A model generated the notes under the pieces. That model saw nothing but the letters and a program-made list of their open reading frames with translations. It did no database searches and was not told where the DNA came from. Made by a program: the position numbers and the translations under genes. From the NCBI GenBank assembly GCA_015066705.1, contig SVNV01000014.1:1-56877 (forward strand): a stretch of DNA of 56,877 nt, given 5' to 3'. How positions within the stretch are numbered: position 1 is the stretch's first letter; each line of letters begins with the position of its first letter. Of the stretch, positions 25,444-35,140 are shown one piece after another. The stretch is from Ruminococcus sp. GTDB lineage: Bacteria > Bacillota > Clostridia > Oscillospirales > Ruminococcaceae.

Positions 25444-26445
25444 ATGAATATAATTGTTGACGCGTTCGGTGGTGACAATGCTCCGCTTGAAGTGATAAAG
25501 GGTGCGGTCAGGGCTAAAGGTGAACTTGATACCGATATAACACTTGTGGGCGATGAGGAAAAGATTAAAAAGTGTGCTGAGGAAAATAATATTGATATTT
25601 CCTCTCTTAGAATCAGACATGCAGCTACCGTAATCGAAATTTGTGAAGCTCCTACTGAGATAATCAAGGGTAAATCTGATTGCTCTATGGCTGTGGGAAT
25701 GAAAATGCTTGCCGATGACGAGGGTGATGCATTTGTTTCAGCAGGTTCAACAGGAGCACTTGTTGTTGGCGGAACTTTTATTGTAAAGAGAATTAAAGGC
25801 GTAAAACGTGCTGCTCTCGCACCTGTTCTTCCTACTTCTACAACACCTTTTATGCTTCTTGACGCAGGAGCTAATACAGACTGTCGTCCTGAAATGCTCC
25901 AACAGTGGGCTATTATGGGAAGTGCGTATATGAAGGGCATTATGGGGGTTGAAAAACCTAATGTAATGCTTGCAAATATCGGTGCTGAGGAAACTAAGGG
26001 CAGAGACCTTGAAATCGAAACATATAAGCTTCTAAAGGAAACACCAATTAACTTCGGCGGAAACGTTGAGGCAAGAGATTTGCCGACAGGTGTTGCTGAC
26101 GTTTGTGTTGCTGACGGCTATACAGGAAATATGCTTCTTAAACTCTATGAAGGTATGGGAAAGTTTATTTCAAGAGAGCTTAAGGGAATGCTTATGACGG
26201 GGCTGACTTCAAAAATAGGAGCACTGTTTTTACTTAAAAAGTTCAAGGCTTTCAAAAAGAGACTTGATTATTCTGAATATGGCGGTTCACCACTTCTCGG
26301 AACCTCCAAGCCGGTTATCAAGGCTCACGGAAGCTCTGATGCAAAGGCGTTTTATAACGCAATAAGACAAGCTTATCAGTTTACTTTATCCGGTGCTATT
26401 GAGGAAATGACAAGAGTCATCGGAGAAGTAAAGACAGTAAAGTAA
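25444..26445 (+). CDS. plsX: Phosphate acyltransferase
   Basis: PlsX converts acyl-ACP to acyl-phosphate for the PlsY step of phospholipid synthesis, as a peripheral membrane enzyme. The 333-residue protein shows the family opening MNIIVDAFGGDNAP, the mid blocks DAFVSAGSTGALV and LLDAGANTDC, and GYTGNMLLKLYEG. Length is normal. AAAGGAGAG lies 8 bases before ATG. acpP, which often separates plsX from rnc, is absent: the gap to rnc is 22 bases. Confidence 0.97.
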   Translation: MNIIVDAFGGDNAPLEVIKGAVRAKGELDTDITLVGDEEKIKKCAEENNIDISSLRIRHAATVIEICEAPTEIIKGKSDCSMAVGMKMLADDEGDAFVSAGSTGALVVGGTFIVKRIKGVKRAALAPVLPTSTTPFMLLDAGANTDCRPEMLQQWAIMGSAYMKGIMGVEKPNVMLANIGAEETKGRDLEIETYKLLKETPINFGGNVEARDLPTGVADVCVADGYTGNMLLKLYEGMGKFISRELKGMLMTGLTSKIGALFLLKKFKAFKKRLDYSEYGGSPLLGTSKPVIKAHGSSDAKAFYNAIRQAYQFTLSGAIEEMTRVIGEVKTVK

Positions 26446-26467
26446 TTTTCCTGAAAGGAAGCTGTTT

Positions 26468-27160
26468 ATGAATTTTAATGCTGATATCAGCTCTTTTGAA
26501 AAGAAAATAGGTTATACCTTTAATGATAAAAATATAATCTATGAGGCTCTTTCACACTCGTCTTTTGCAAACGAAACTAAGAAAAATTCAAATGAAAGAC
26601 TTGAATTTCTCGGAGATTCGGTGCTTTCAATAGTTGTTTCAAACTACCTTTTTGAACACTATAAGCATCTGCCAGAGGGACACCTTACAAAGGTAAGAGC
26701 AAGCCTTGTTTGTGAGTCATCACTATATGAGTTTGCAAAAACAATAGATTTGGGTAGCTTTATAATGCTTGGAAAGGGCGAGGAAAATACAGGCGGTAGA
26801 AAACGTCCTTCAATCCTTGCTGACGCATTTGAAGCTGTAATTGCCGCAATTTACCTTGACGGCGGAATCGAAAAGGCGTCTGAATATGTGCTTTCCTTTA
26901 TTCCAAAGGATTTGTCACTTAAAAAGGCTGTTTCAAATAACGACTATAAAACAATTCTTCAGGAGGTTATCCAGAAAAACCCCGAGGAAAAAATCGAGTA
27001 TTTCCTTAAAGATGCTGTCGGCCCTGACCACGATAAAACCTTTACTATTCAGGTTAAGCTCAATTCAAATGTGATAGGAGAGGGCGTAGGACATAGTAAA
27101 AAACAGGCTGAACAGGCTGCCGCTAAGGAAGCTCTTATGCTTATGGGCTATGAAATATAA
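26468..27160 (+). CDS. rnc: Ribonuclease III
   Basis: Cleaves double-stranded RNA, including the stems of rRNA precursors. The 230-residue protein has the catalytic signature NERLEFLGD at residues 42-50 (E44 and E47-D50 region bind Mg), a second metal-binding ADAFEAVIAAIYLD block at about 118-131, and a C-terminal double-stranded RNA-binding domain (about 158-228, ending GHSKKQAEQAAAKEAL). The stop overlaps the next start by one base (TAATG). Confidence 0.97.
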   Translation: MNFNADISSFEKKIGYTFNDKNIIYEALSHSSFANETKKNSNERLEFLGDSVLSIVVSNYLFEHYKHLPEGHLTKVRASLVCESSLYEFAKTIDLGSFIMLGKGEENTGGRKRPSILADAFEAVIAAIYLDGGIEKASEYVLSFIPKDLSLKKAVSNNDYKTILQEVIQKNPEEKIEYFLKDAVGPDHDKTFTIQVKLNSNVIGEGVGHSKKQAEQAAAKEALMLMGYEI

Positions 27161-28164
27161 TGAAGCATAGTAATATTTCGATTTTTGTGTCCCACGAGGG
27201 CTGTCCTAATAAGTGTGCTTTTTGTAATCAGCATACAATCAGCGGTCATAAATCATTGCCTGATGCTGATGACGTAAAAGAAATTTGTAATAATGCTCTC
27301 AGACAGGTTTCTGATAAGAAAAATTGCGAAATTGCCTTTTTCGGCGGTAGCTTTACGGCAATCAATAGAGAATATATGATTTCTCTTTTGGAAACTGCAT
27401 CACAGTTTGTAGGCGAGGAAAAATTCAAGGGTATCAGAATTTCAACACGCCCAGACTGTATTGACGAAGAAGTGCTTGAAGTGTTGAAAAAATATAAAGT
27501 ATCGGCAATCGAACTTGGTGCACAGTCAATGAGCGATGAGGTGCTTTTTCTTAACGATAGAGGACATACAGCCGACGATGTGAAAAATGCTTCACAGCTG
27601 ATAAAAAGCTATGGCTTTGAGCTGGGACTTCAGATGATGACGGGACTTTATGGCTCAGATACCGAAACCGACAGTAAAACAGCCGATGAAATCATAAAGC
27701 TAAAGCCTGATACAGTGAGAATTTATCCTACGGTGATTCTTGAAAATACAAGACTTGCCGAGCTTTACAGAAGCGGGATTTATAAACCTTATGAATTTGA
27801 TAAGGCTGTTGTGCTATGTGCTGAACTTTTAATGAGATTTGAAAAAGAAAATATAAGAGTAATAAAGCTCGGACTTCATGCTTCTGAACTGGTTGAAGGC
27901 GAGATGATAGGCGGTTTTTATCACCCTGCGTTTCGTGAGCTTTGCGAAGGTGAGATTTTTAAAAAGAAAATTTCAGAACTTCTTTTTGACGGAAATTTTC
28001 CTTGTAAAAGTGCCACAGTCGCTATAAATCCTAAAAATATCAGTAAAGCTGTGGGTCAGAACAGAAAGAATCTGAACTATTTTATGAATAAAGGCGTTGA
28101 ACTAAAGATTCAACCTGATGATAAACTTCTTGACAGAGATGTAATTTTAATAGAAAAAAGGTGA
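27160..28164 (+). CDS. Radical SAM protein, Elp3-like fold
   Basis: The 334-residue protein has the radical SAM motif near the N-terminus, CPNKCAFC (C15, C19, C22), followed by the Elp3/HemN-type core: EIAFFGGSFTAI, ISTRPDCI and IELGAQSMS. There is no acetyltransferase domain, so it is not a full Elp3. This short protein typically sits between rnc and smc in Clostridia. The place in an RNA-maturation and chromosome operon suggests RNA modification, but that is an inference; the substrate is unknown. It starts in the rnc stop codon and ends 4 bases before smc. Confidence 0.88.
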   Translation: MKHSNISIFVSHEGCPNKCAFCNQHTISGHKSLPDADDVKEICNNALRQVSDKKNCEIAFFGGSFTAINREYMISLLETASQFVGEEKFKGIRISTRPDCIDEEVLEVLKKYKVSAIELGAQSMSDEVLFLNDRGHTADDVKNASQLIKSYGFELGLQMMTGLYGSDTETDSKTADEIIKLKPDTVRIYPTVILENTRLAELYRSGIYKPYEFDKAVVLCAELLMRFEKENIRVIKLGLHASELVEGEMIGGFYHPAFRELCEGEIFKKKISELLFDGNFPCKSATVAINPKNISKAVGQNRKNLNYFMNKGVELKIQPDDKLLDRDVILIEKR

Positions 28165-28168
28165 GAAC

Positions 28169-31100
28169 TTGTACTTAAAATCACTAGAGCTTCAGGGATT
28201 CAAATCTTTTCCTGATAAATATAAGCTTGAATTTGATAAAGGACTTACAGGCGTAGTAGGCCCTAACGGAAGCGGAAAGAGTAATATCGGCGATGCAATG
28301 CGCTGGGTTATGGGTGAACAGTCGTCAAAAACCCTTCGTGGTGCAAAAATGGAAGACGTTATCTTTTCGGGTACAGAAACAAGAAAAGCAGTGGGCTTTG
28401 CTCAGGTTACTCTTAATATTGATAACTGCGACAGAGCACTTAATGTAGATAGCGATATGGTTTCTGTTTCAAGAAAGCTCTACCGTAACGGCGATAGCGA
28501 ATATATGATTAACGGCGCAGGCGTAAGACTTAAGGATATCGTAGAGCTCTTTATGGATACAGGCCTCGGACGTGACGGATATTCCATTATCGGTCAGGGT
28601 AGAATTGCTGAAATCGTTTCCAGTAAGTCTGCTGACAGACGTGAGATTTTTGAAGAAGCAGCAGGTATTTCAAAATTCCGCTATAAAAAAGAAGAAGCAG
28701 AGAGACGACTTGCTTCTGCTGAGGATAATATCGTAAGACTTAATGATATTATCGGTGAGCTTGAAGTGAGAGTTGAGCCTCTCCGTGTCCAGTCAGAAAA
28801 AGCAAAGAAATTCATTGAGCTTGATAGCGAAAAGAGAAAGCTTGAGATTTCTGTATGGGTTAAAAAGCTTGATGAGCTTTCAGAAAGTATTCTTGCACTT
28901 GATGATAAGCTTCTTGTGTCAAACGGCGAATATGAAAACCTTTCAAGAGAGCTTGACGAGCTTGATGAGCTTGTAGAAACCTGCTATAAAAACAGAGCGA
29001 AAACAACTGAAAATATCGACGCTCTTAAGGAAGAAATCCATAAGGTTGAGCTTGATAACAGTAATGCTAACTCTGATATTGCCGTTCTCGAAAACGATAT
29101 AAAGCATATCAATGAGTCTATTGAAACTATCAGAAATTCTATTTCTCAGGCTGATAAGCTGAGAGCTGAAATTGAAAATAATATTGCATTCAGAAATAAC
29201 GAAAACGCAAGACTTGATGAAGAAACAAATAAGACTGCCGATGAGATTTCTCAGGTAGAAAATACGCTTTTGTCACTTTCTCAGAAATCAGATGAGTTTG
29301 ATAAGAAGGTTTCAGAATCAAATGCCGAGCTTAATGCTCTTTATGTCAGAAAATCTGAGCTGAATTACAAGAGCGAAAACGCTAAGAATACAATAAGCGA
29401 AATGGAAGAAGAAACGGAACTTCTTGTTTTAAATATCAAGACTTCTGAAGAAGAGCTTTCTAACGTAAATATCGAAAAGAAAGAACTTGTTTCTGCTGTT
29501 ACTAAGGTAGAAGAGGAAATTTCAGAGCATAATAATAAGCTGAATGGCTACCAGCTTCTTCATAAGAAACGTTCAGAACAGCTTGAAGAACTTTCAAAAT
29601 CCTGTTCAGATAAGGAAATCAGAATCAGAGAAATTACTCAGAGAGTTAATGTCCTTAACGATTTGGAAAACTCCCTTGAAGGCTTCAATAGAAGTACAAA
29701 ACAGGTGCTTAAGGCATCAAAACAGGGAACTCTCAGAGGGATTTATGGCTCAGTAGCACAGCTTGTAAGCGTTGAACCTGAGTATTCACTTGCTGTTGAA
29801 ACAGCACTTGGCGCAGGACTCCAGAATATCGTTGTTGAAAACGAAGATGTTGCAAAACGTGGTATCAGACTTCTTAAGGAAACAAACTCCGGTAGAGCTA
29901 CATTTCTTCCGCTTACTTCTGTTAAGGGCAATGCTTTGAATCAGCCTGAACTTAAAGACGAAGAGGGCTATGTTGCACTTGCCAGCGAAATTGTTAAGTT
30001 TGATAGTAAGTATTCAGGCGTTGTAAATCAGCTTCTTGGCAGAATTGCCGTTTGCGAAAATATCGACCTGGCAACAGTTATCGCTAAGAAATACGGCTAT
30101 AAATTCAAGATTGTTACACTTGACGGACAGGTTATCAATGTTGGTGGCTCATTTACAGGTGGTAGCTCATCGAAATCAGCAGGCATTCTTACAAGAAAGA
30201 ATGAAATTGAGGATTTGAATAAGGAAATTTCAAAGCTTGAAAATGAATATGCTTCCTTTAAGGAAAAGCGTGAAAATCTTAATCAGGAAGTTTCAAAGCT
30301 GTTTTATGATATCGAGGGCGAAAAGGAATTTATCGCTACACTTAACGGCGATAAAATCCGATTTGAAGGCGAGCTGAAACGTGTCAGAGAGCTTGTTTCT
30401 CAGTATGAAAATACTCTCGATGAGGCAGAAACAAAGCTTGAAATTTTCAAGTCAAAGCTCATTTCTGCTAATGAAGAAATCAATAACTCTCAGTCGGAGC
30501 TTTCGATACTTAATGTTCAGATTTCTGAATATGAAGAAAAAATACGTTCTTCACATAGCCTTATTGAAAATACAAAGGCTGATAGAGAGGAAATTTCGGA
30601 TAGGCTGTCACAGCTTAAAATCCGCCTTGCTGAGCTTAATAAGGATAAGGAAACCAATAACGAAGCTATTCTTAAGCTTAATGAGGACGTAAAGACAACT
30701 TTCTCAAATAAATCAGACCTTGAAAACCAGATTACTAACCTCGAAAAAGAAATTTCCGATAAGACAGATGAAATTTCAACTGTTAAGGAAAGACTTGACG
30801 GCTCAGGTGACGTAATCGAAAGCATCAATAGAAAAATTATTGAGGAACAGCTTAAGTATAATAAGTATGACGAGCAGGCAGGCGAATACAGACATAGCCA
30901 GCGTGTAAAGAATGAAGAAAAGGAAACTGTTTCTAAGGAAATTACACGTGTTACTGAGAAGAAGAATACAGTTCAGAATGACTACGACAAGATTATTTCT
31001 GAACTCTGGGAACAGTATGAAATGACAAGAAGCGACGCTCAGACAAACGCTGAAAAAATTGAGGATATGTCTGAGGCTTCAAGACGACTTACTGAGCTTA

Positions 31101-31735
31101 AAACAAAAATCCGTGGACTGGGTACAGTCAATGTTTCCGCAATAGAGGAATATGCTGAGGTAAGCGAAAGATATGAATTTATGTCTGTTCAGCTTAATGA
31201 TGTGCTTAAATCAAAGGCTGAGCTTGAAAAGATTATTTTTGAGCTTACTGAAAATATGCGTGAAATCTTTACTGAAAACTTCAATAAGATAAATAATAAC
31301 TTCAAGCGTATTTTCACAGAGCTTTTCGGCGGCGGTAAAGCAGAGCTTCTGCTTACTGACCCTGATAATGTTCTGGAATGTGGTATTGATATTGTTGTTG
31401 CGCCTCCAGGAAAGGTTATTAAGAATCTTTCACTTCTTTCAGGTGGTGAACAGTCATTTGTTGCAATCTGTATTTACTTTGCAATACTTAAAATCCGTCC
31501 GTCACCATTCTGTCTCCTTGACGAAATCGAGGCAGCTCTTGACGATGTCAACGTTTCTAAATACGCTCAGTATCTCAGAAACTTTACGGATACAACCCAG
31601 TTTATTCTCATTACACACAGACGTGGTACAATGGAAGAGGCTGACGTGCTTTATGGCGTAACTATGCAGGAAAAGGGCGTTTCCAAACTGCTCAAAATGA
31701 ATGTAAGCGATGCCGCAGACCTTGATGAAAACTGA
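28169..31735 (+). CDS. smc: Chromosome segregation ATPase SMC
   Basis: The condensin subunit that organises and separates chromosomes. The 1188-residue protein (TTG start after AAGGTGAG) has the Walker A GPNGSGKSN at residues 31-39, a Q-loop region, two long coiled coils, a central hinge (about 505-665, with GxGG-rich VNVGGSFTGGSSSKSAGIL at its end), the ABC signature LLSGGEQSFVAI and Walker B LLDEIEAALDD. Domain order and length are standard. scpA and scpB are not in this window. ftsY follows 20 bases later, as in many Firmicutes. Confidence 0.98.
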   Translation: MYLKSLELQGFKSFPDKYKLEFDKGLTGVVGPNGSGKSNIGDAMRWVMGEQSSKTLRGAKMEDVIFSGTETRKAVGFAQVTLNIDNCDRALNVDSDMVSVSRKLYRNGDSEYMINGAGVRLKDIVELFMDTGLGRDGYSIIGQGRIAEIVSSKSADRREIFEEAAGISKFRYKKEEAERRLASAEDNIVRLNDIIGELEVRVEPLRVQSEKAKKFIELDSEKRKLEISVWVKKLDELSESILALDDKLLVSNGEYENLSRELDELDELVETCYKNRAKTTENIDALKEEIHKVELDNSNANSDIAVLENDIKHINESIETIRNSISQADKLRAEIENNIAFRNNENARLDEETNKTADEISQVENTLLSLSQKSDEFDKKVSESNAELNALYVRKSELNYKSENAKNTISEMEEETELLVLNIKTSEEELSNVNIEKKELVSAVTKVEEEISEHNNKLNGYQLLHKKRSEQLEELSKSCSDKEIRIREITQRVNVLNDLENSLEGFNRSTKQVLKASKQGTLRGIYGSVAQLVSVEPEYSLAVETALGAGLQNIVVENEDVAKRGIRLLKETNSGRATFLPLTSVKGNALNQPELKDEEGYVALASEIVKFDSKYSGVVNQLLGRIAVCENIDLATVIAKKYGYKFKIVTLDGQVINVGGSFTGGSSSKSAGILTRKNEIEDLNKEISKLENEYASFKEKRENLNQEVSKLFYDIEGEKEFIATLNGDKIRFEGELKRVRELVSQYENTLDEAETKLEIFKSKLISANEEINNSQSELSILNVQISEYEEKIRSSHSLIENTKADREEISDRLSQLKIRLAELNKDKETNNEAILKLNEDVKTTFSNKSDLENQITNLEKEISDKTDEISTVKERLDGSGDVIESINRKIIEEQLKYNKYDEQAGEYRHSQRVKNEEKETVSKEITRVTEKKNTVQNDYDKIISELWEQYEMTRSDAQTNAEKIEDMSEASRRLTELKTKIRGLGTVNVSAIEEYAEVSERYEFMSVQLNDVLKSKAELEKIIFELTENMREIFTENFNKINNNFKRIFTELFGGGKAELLLTDPDNVLECGIDIVVAPPGKVIKNLSLLSGGEQSFVAICIYFAILKIRPSPFCLLDEIEAALDDVNVSKYAQYLRNFTDTTQFILITHRRGTMEEADVLYGVTMQEKGVSKLLKMNVSDAADLDEN

Positions 31736-31755
31736 TAAGGAGATATAATTCGTAA

Positions 31756-32661
31756 ATGGGATTTTTTGAAAAACTTAAAAGCGGTCTTAAAAAGACTAAG
31801 GATTCGATGATTGGCAAAATCGAAAGACTTCTCAATAGCTTCACGAAGATTGACGAAGAGCTTTTTGAAGAGCTTGAGGATACCCTTATCACTTCGGATA
31901 TCGGTGTAAATACATCTACAAAGATTTGTGATTTGCTCCGTGACCGTGTTAAACAGGACGGAATTAAAGACCCTGCCCAGATTAAAGATGTGCTTAAAGA
32001 AATTATAGCAGATATGCTTGGTGATGATATTCCTCTTGATACTTCTACAACTCCGTCAGTTATTCTTGTTATCGGAGTTAATGGCGTGGGGAAGACTACT
32101 ACTATCGGTAAGCTTTCAAATCAGCTTAAAAACGAAGGTAAAAAGGTTATCGTTGCTGCCGCTGATACCTTCAGAGCAGCAGCAATCGACCAGCTTGAAG
32201 TCTGGACACAAAGAGCAGATGTTGATATTATCAAGCATAAAGAAGGCTCTGACCCTGCCGCTGTTGTCTTTGACGCACTTCAGGCGGCAAAGTCAAGAAA
32301 TGCTGATGTGGTTATCTGTGATACAGCAGGTAGACTTCATAATAAGAAAAACCTTATGGATGAACTGAAAAAGATTTCCAGAATTGTTCACCAGCAGGCT
32401 GAGGGCTGTGCTCTTGAGGTTCTCCTTGCTCTCGATGCTACAACAGGACAGAATGCTGTAAATCAGGCAAAGCAGTTTAATGAGGTTGCTGATATTACAG
32501 GTATTATCCTTACAAAGCTTGATGGTACAGCAAAAGGCGGTATTATTATTTCAATTACCGACGACCTTAAAATTCCAGTTAAGCTTGTTACTGTAGGTGA
32601 AAAGATTGACGATATCCAGCCATTTGTTGCTAAGGACTTCGTAAACGCACTTTTTGAATAA
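31756..32661 (+). CDS. ftsY: Signal recognition particle receptor
   Basis: SRP GTPase that docks ribosome-nascent chain complexes at SecYEG. The 301-residue protein carries the short N-domain and the G-domain with [10 protein letters not shown] (P-loop, about 107-116), [20 protein letters not shown], and [10 protein letters not shown]. The acidic A-domain found in E. coli is missing; a short basic amphipathic N-terminus ([15 protein letters not shown]) should bind the membrane, the usual Gram-positive form. Confidence 0.97.
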   Translation: MGFFEKLKSGLKKTKDSMIGKIERLLNSFTKIDEELFEELEDTLITSDIGVNTSTKICDLLRDRVKQDGIKDPAQIKDVLKEIIADMLGDDIPLDTSTTPSVILVIGVNGVGKTTTIGKLSNQLKNEGKKVIVAAADTFRAAAIDQLEVWTQRADVDIIKHKEGSDPAAVVFDALQAAKSRNADVVICDTAGRLHNKKNLMDELKKISRIVHQQAEGCALEVLLALDATTGQNAVNQAKQFNEVADITGIILTKLDGTAKGGIIISITDDLKIPVKLVTVGEKIDDIQPFVAKDFVNALFE

Positions 32662-32673
32662 AGGAAGATTTAT

Positions 32674-33249
32674 ATGAAACTTGTTATTGCAAGCAATAAT
32701 AAAGGTAAACTCAGGGAGTTTTCAGAGCTTCTTTTGCCACTGGGCTATGAAGTGCTTTCTCAAAAGGAAGCAGGCTTTGAACTTGATGTTGTGGAAGACG
32801 GAATAACCTTTGAGGAAAACTCAGCTAAGAAAGCAAGAGCACTCTATGAACTTTCAAAAACTGCTGTTCTTGCTGATGATAGCGGACTTGAGGTTGACGC
32901 TTTGAATAACGCACCGGGAGTCTATTCTGCACGCTATGGTGGAGAGGGCCTTGATGATAAGGGAAGAACTCAGTTTTTGCTTTCAAATATGAAGGACGTT
33001 CCTGATGATAAAAGAGATGCGAGATTTGTGTGCGTTATCCACTTTATTAAAGAAAACGGCGAAGAAATAACCGTCAGAGGCGAGTGTAAAGGTAAAATCG
33101 GGTATGAACCAAAGGGCGAAAACGGATTTGGCTATGACCCCGTGTTTGTGTATGGGGATAAGACCTTTGCTGAGCATACCGCTGAGTTTAAAAATAAAGT
33201 AAGCCATAGAGCTAAAGCTCTTGGACTTCTTGTAGAAAAACTGAAATAA
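32674..33249 (+). CDS. rdgB: XTP/dITP pyrophosphatase (non-canonical purine NTP cleansing)
   Basis: A 191-residue Ham1/RdgB-type enzyme that hydrolyses dITP, ITP and XTP to monophosphates. Family blocks: N-terminal ASNNKGKLREF (SxNxxK, nucleotide binding), FEENSAKKARA, ADDSGLEVDALNNAPGVYSARY and GFGYDPVFV, and a C-terminal SHRAKAL. Complete. It follows ftsY by 12 bases and opens a housekeeping run to leuS. Confidence 0.96.
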   Translation: MKLVIASNNKGKLREFSELLLPLGYEVLSQKEAGFELDVVEDGITFEENSAKKARALYELSKTAVLADDSGLEVDALNNAPGVYSARYGGEGLDDKGRTQFLLSNMKDVPDDKRDARFVCVIHFIKENGEEITVRGECKGKIGYEPKGENGFGYDPVFVYGDKTFAEHTAEFKNKVSHRAKALGLLVEKLK

Positions 33250-33268
33250 ATCTGAAAGGAAATATAAT

Positions 33269-33559
33269 ATGATTACAACTAAACAGAGAGCATATTTAAA
33301 AAGCCTTGCTACATCACTTCAGCCTGCATTTCAGGTTGGTAAAGGTGGAGTAAATGATGCTCAGGTTATGCAGATAGACGACTACCTCAGAGTGCATGAA
33401 ATTATCAAGATTAAGGTGCTTGATAACTCAATGTATACAGCAAGAGAGGCTGCTGAGGAGATTGCAGAAAGAATTGATGCAGAGGTTGTTCAGGTTATCG
33501 GTTCAAAGGCTGTTCTTTATAAGAAAAACCCTGAAAAACCTGTTATTGAACTGAAATAA
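33269..33559 (+). CDS. yhbY: YhbY-type CRM-domain ribosome assembly protein
   Basis: A 96-residue protein made of a single CRM domain. The GxxG RNA-binding loop is GKGG at about 24-27 (FQVGKGGVND), with the preceding LKSLATSLQP helix as in E. coli YhbY, which associates with pre-50S particles. Its stop overlaps the nadD start by one base. Confidence 0.94.
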   Translation: MITTKQRAYLKSLATSLQPAFQVGKGGVNDAQVMQIDDYLRVHEIIKIKVLDNSMYTAREAAEEIAERIDAEVVQVIGSKAVLYKKNPEKPVIELK

Positions 33560-34173
33560 TGGGTAAGATACTTCTTTTTGGTGGAACTTTTAATCCTATC
33601 CATAAAGGACATACACGAGCTGTAGAAATTATGGATAATGAGCTTGATTTTGATAAAATTATAATTATGCCGTCAAAGATTCCACCACATAAAATTGCTA
33701 AGAATCTGGCAAGTGAACAACATAGACTCGAAATGTGCCGACTCGCTTTTTCTGAAAATGAAAAAGCCGAGATTTCAGATTTTGAAATCACAAGAAACAA
33801 TGTCAGCTATTCCTACTATACAGTTAAATATCTTAAAGAATGTTATCCCGAGGACGATATCTGTATGGCTGTTGGAAGTGATATGCTTCTTACTTTTGAT
33901 AAATGGTATAAATTCGATAGTATTCTTAAAATGTGCTCACTTGTCTGTGTTTCCAGAGAAGATGGCGATGAAAATGAGCTCCTTGAAAAAGCTGAATACC
34001 TTTCAAAATGGGGTAAGGCGTATGTTTTAAAGGCAGAAGCTTTTGAAATTTCCTCAACACAAATTCGTGAAATGCTTCAAAATAACGAAGATACATCTTG
34101 CTATCTTGACGAAAGTGTAGTAAAATACATTAGGGAAAATAATGTTTATGTAGGTGATGATTGTGCTTTGTAA
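33559..34173 (+). CDS. nadD: Nicotinate-nucleotide adenylyltransferase
   Basis: Makes deamido-NAD from nicotinate mononucleotide and ATP. The 204-residue protein has the nucleotidyltransferase opening LLFGGTFNPIHKGH (HxGH motif at 15-20) and the C-terminal ISSTQIRE motif (SxTxxR). It overlaps yhbY by one base and yqeK by 17 bases; the nadD-yqeK-rsfS order is widely conserved. Confidence 0.97.
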   Translation: MGKILLFGGTFNPIHKGHTRAVEIMDNELDFDKIIIMPSKIPPHKIAKNLASEQHRLEMCRLAFSENEKAEISDFEITRNNVSYSYYTVKYLKECYPEDDICMAVGSDMLLTFDKWYKFDSILKMCSLVCVSREDGDENELLEKAEYLSKWGKAYVLKAEAFEISSTQIREMLQNNEDTSCYLDESVVKYIRENNVYVGDDCAL

Positions 34174-34753
34174 GGAAAAAATCAAGGCTTATAAAGACTA
34201 TCTCAAGGATAATTTATCAAAAAAACGATATGTTCATTCTCTTAATGTTGCTGAAACTGCCGTGGAGCTTGCAAAGAAGTTTGACGGAGATGTGGATAAA
34301 TGCTGTTTGGCAGGACTTCTCCACGATGTTTCAAAAGAGCTTGAATCAGAAAGACAGCTATGCTATGTGAATAATTCAGAGCTTGATGTGTGCGATGTTG
34401 AGAAAAATGCACCGCCTCTTTACCATGCAATAGCAGGTGCAGAGCAGGTAAAAGAACTTTTTCATATTGATGATGAGGATATTGTCAATGCAATAAGATA
34501 TCATACTACGGCAAGAGAAAATATGTCAAAAACCGAACAGATTATCTACCTTGCCGACCTTGTTTCTCAGGACCGAGAATATAAAGACGTTAAAAGAATG
34601 CGTAAAATTGCTTTTTCTGATATGGAAAAAGCTATGTATGAAGCACTGAAATTTTCTATAAATGATAGCGTTCAGAAGGGGAATACTATTCCACATAAAA
34701 CGCTGTCAGCGTATAATCAGTATGCTAAATTAATGAAACAAAGAAAGGAATGA
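34157..34753 (+). CDS. yqeK: YqeK-type HD-domain phosphohydrolase
   Basis: A roughly 198-residue HD-superfamily protein. The metal-binding HD pair is GLLHDVSKE at about 53-61, an upstream YVHSLNVAE histidine is at about 26, and YHTTARENMSKTEQIIYLADLVS forms the later part of the site. Relatives in Bacillus and Staphylococcus hydrolyse diadenosine tetraphosphate to two ADP. The exact start is uncertain: GTG 34154, ATG 34157 and GTG 34163 are in frame within nine bases, and AGGTG at 34152-34156 fits 34163 best by spacing. It overlaps the end of nadD. Confidence 0.92.
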   Translation: MIVLCKEKIKAYKDYLKDNLSKKRYVHSLNVAETAVELAKKFDGDVDKCCLAGLLHDVSKELESERQLCYVNNSELDVCDVEKNAPPLYHAIAGAEQVKELFHIDDEDIVNAIRYHTTARENMSKTEQIIYLADLVSQDREYKDVKRMRKIAFSDMEKAMYEALKFSINDSVQKGNTIPHKTLSAYNQYAKLMKQRKE

Positions 34754-34760
34754 AATTTAT

Positions 34761-35120
34761 TTGACTCAGCAGGAAAAGATTGAAACTATTGTCAAAGCCC
34801 TTGACTTAAAGAAAGCTGATGATATTCAGGTGCTGAAAATCAAGGATTTGACAATTATTTCTGATTATTTTGTAATTGCAAACGGTAATTCTTCAACCCA
34901 GACAAGAGCACTTGCAGAAGAGGTTGAATTCAAGATGAAGGAACAGGGAATTATGCCGGACAGAACAGAAGGCTATCAGGGTTCAAACTGGATAATTCTT
35001 GACTATGACGATATTATTGTTCATGTTTTCTATAAGGAAACACGAAATTATTATAATCTCGAAAGACTTTGGAGCGACGCTGAAAAAATCGACATCAGCG
35101 ACTTGGTTACTGAAAATTAA
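34761..35120 (+). CDS. rsfS: Ribosomal silencing factor RsfS
   Basis: A 119-residue protein that binds L14 and blocks subunit joining when nutrients are scarce. Typical blocks: DIQVLKIKDLTIISDYFVIA, STQTRALAEEVE, and WIILDYDDIIVHVFYKETRNYYNLERLW. The start is a TTG 7 bases after the yqeK stop. Third member of nadD-yqeK-rsfS. Confidence 0.96.
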   Translation: MTQQEKIETIVKALDLKKADDIQVLKIKDLTIISDYFVIANGNSSTQTRALAEEVEFKMKEQGIMPDRTEGYQGSNWIILDYDDIIVHVFYKETRNYYNLERLWSDAEKIDISDLVTEN

Positions 35121-35140
35121 TTTAAAAGGACTGATATAAA

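Noticed and set aside
25056-25940. Open frame of 294 codons on the minus strand
   Set aside because: It lies antisense across trmFO and plsX, whose family motifs are intact; no ribosome site and no recognisable domain.
27160-28164. Full Elp3 or coproporphyrinogen oxidase HemN
   Set aside because: The protein is only 334 residues, without the acetyltransferase domain of Elp3 or the C-terminal HemN domain.
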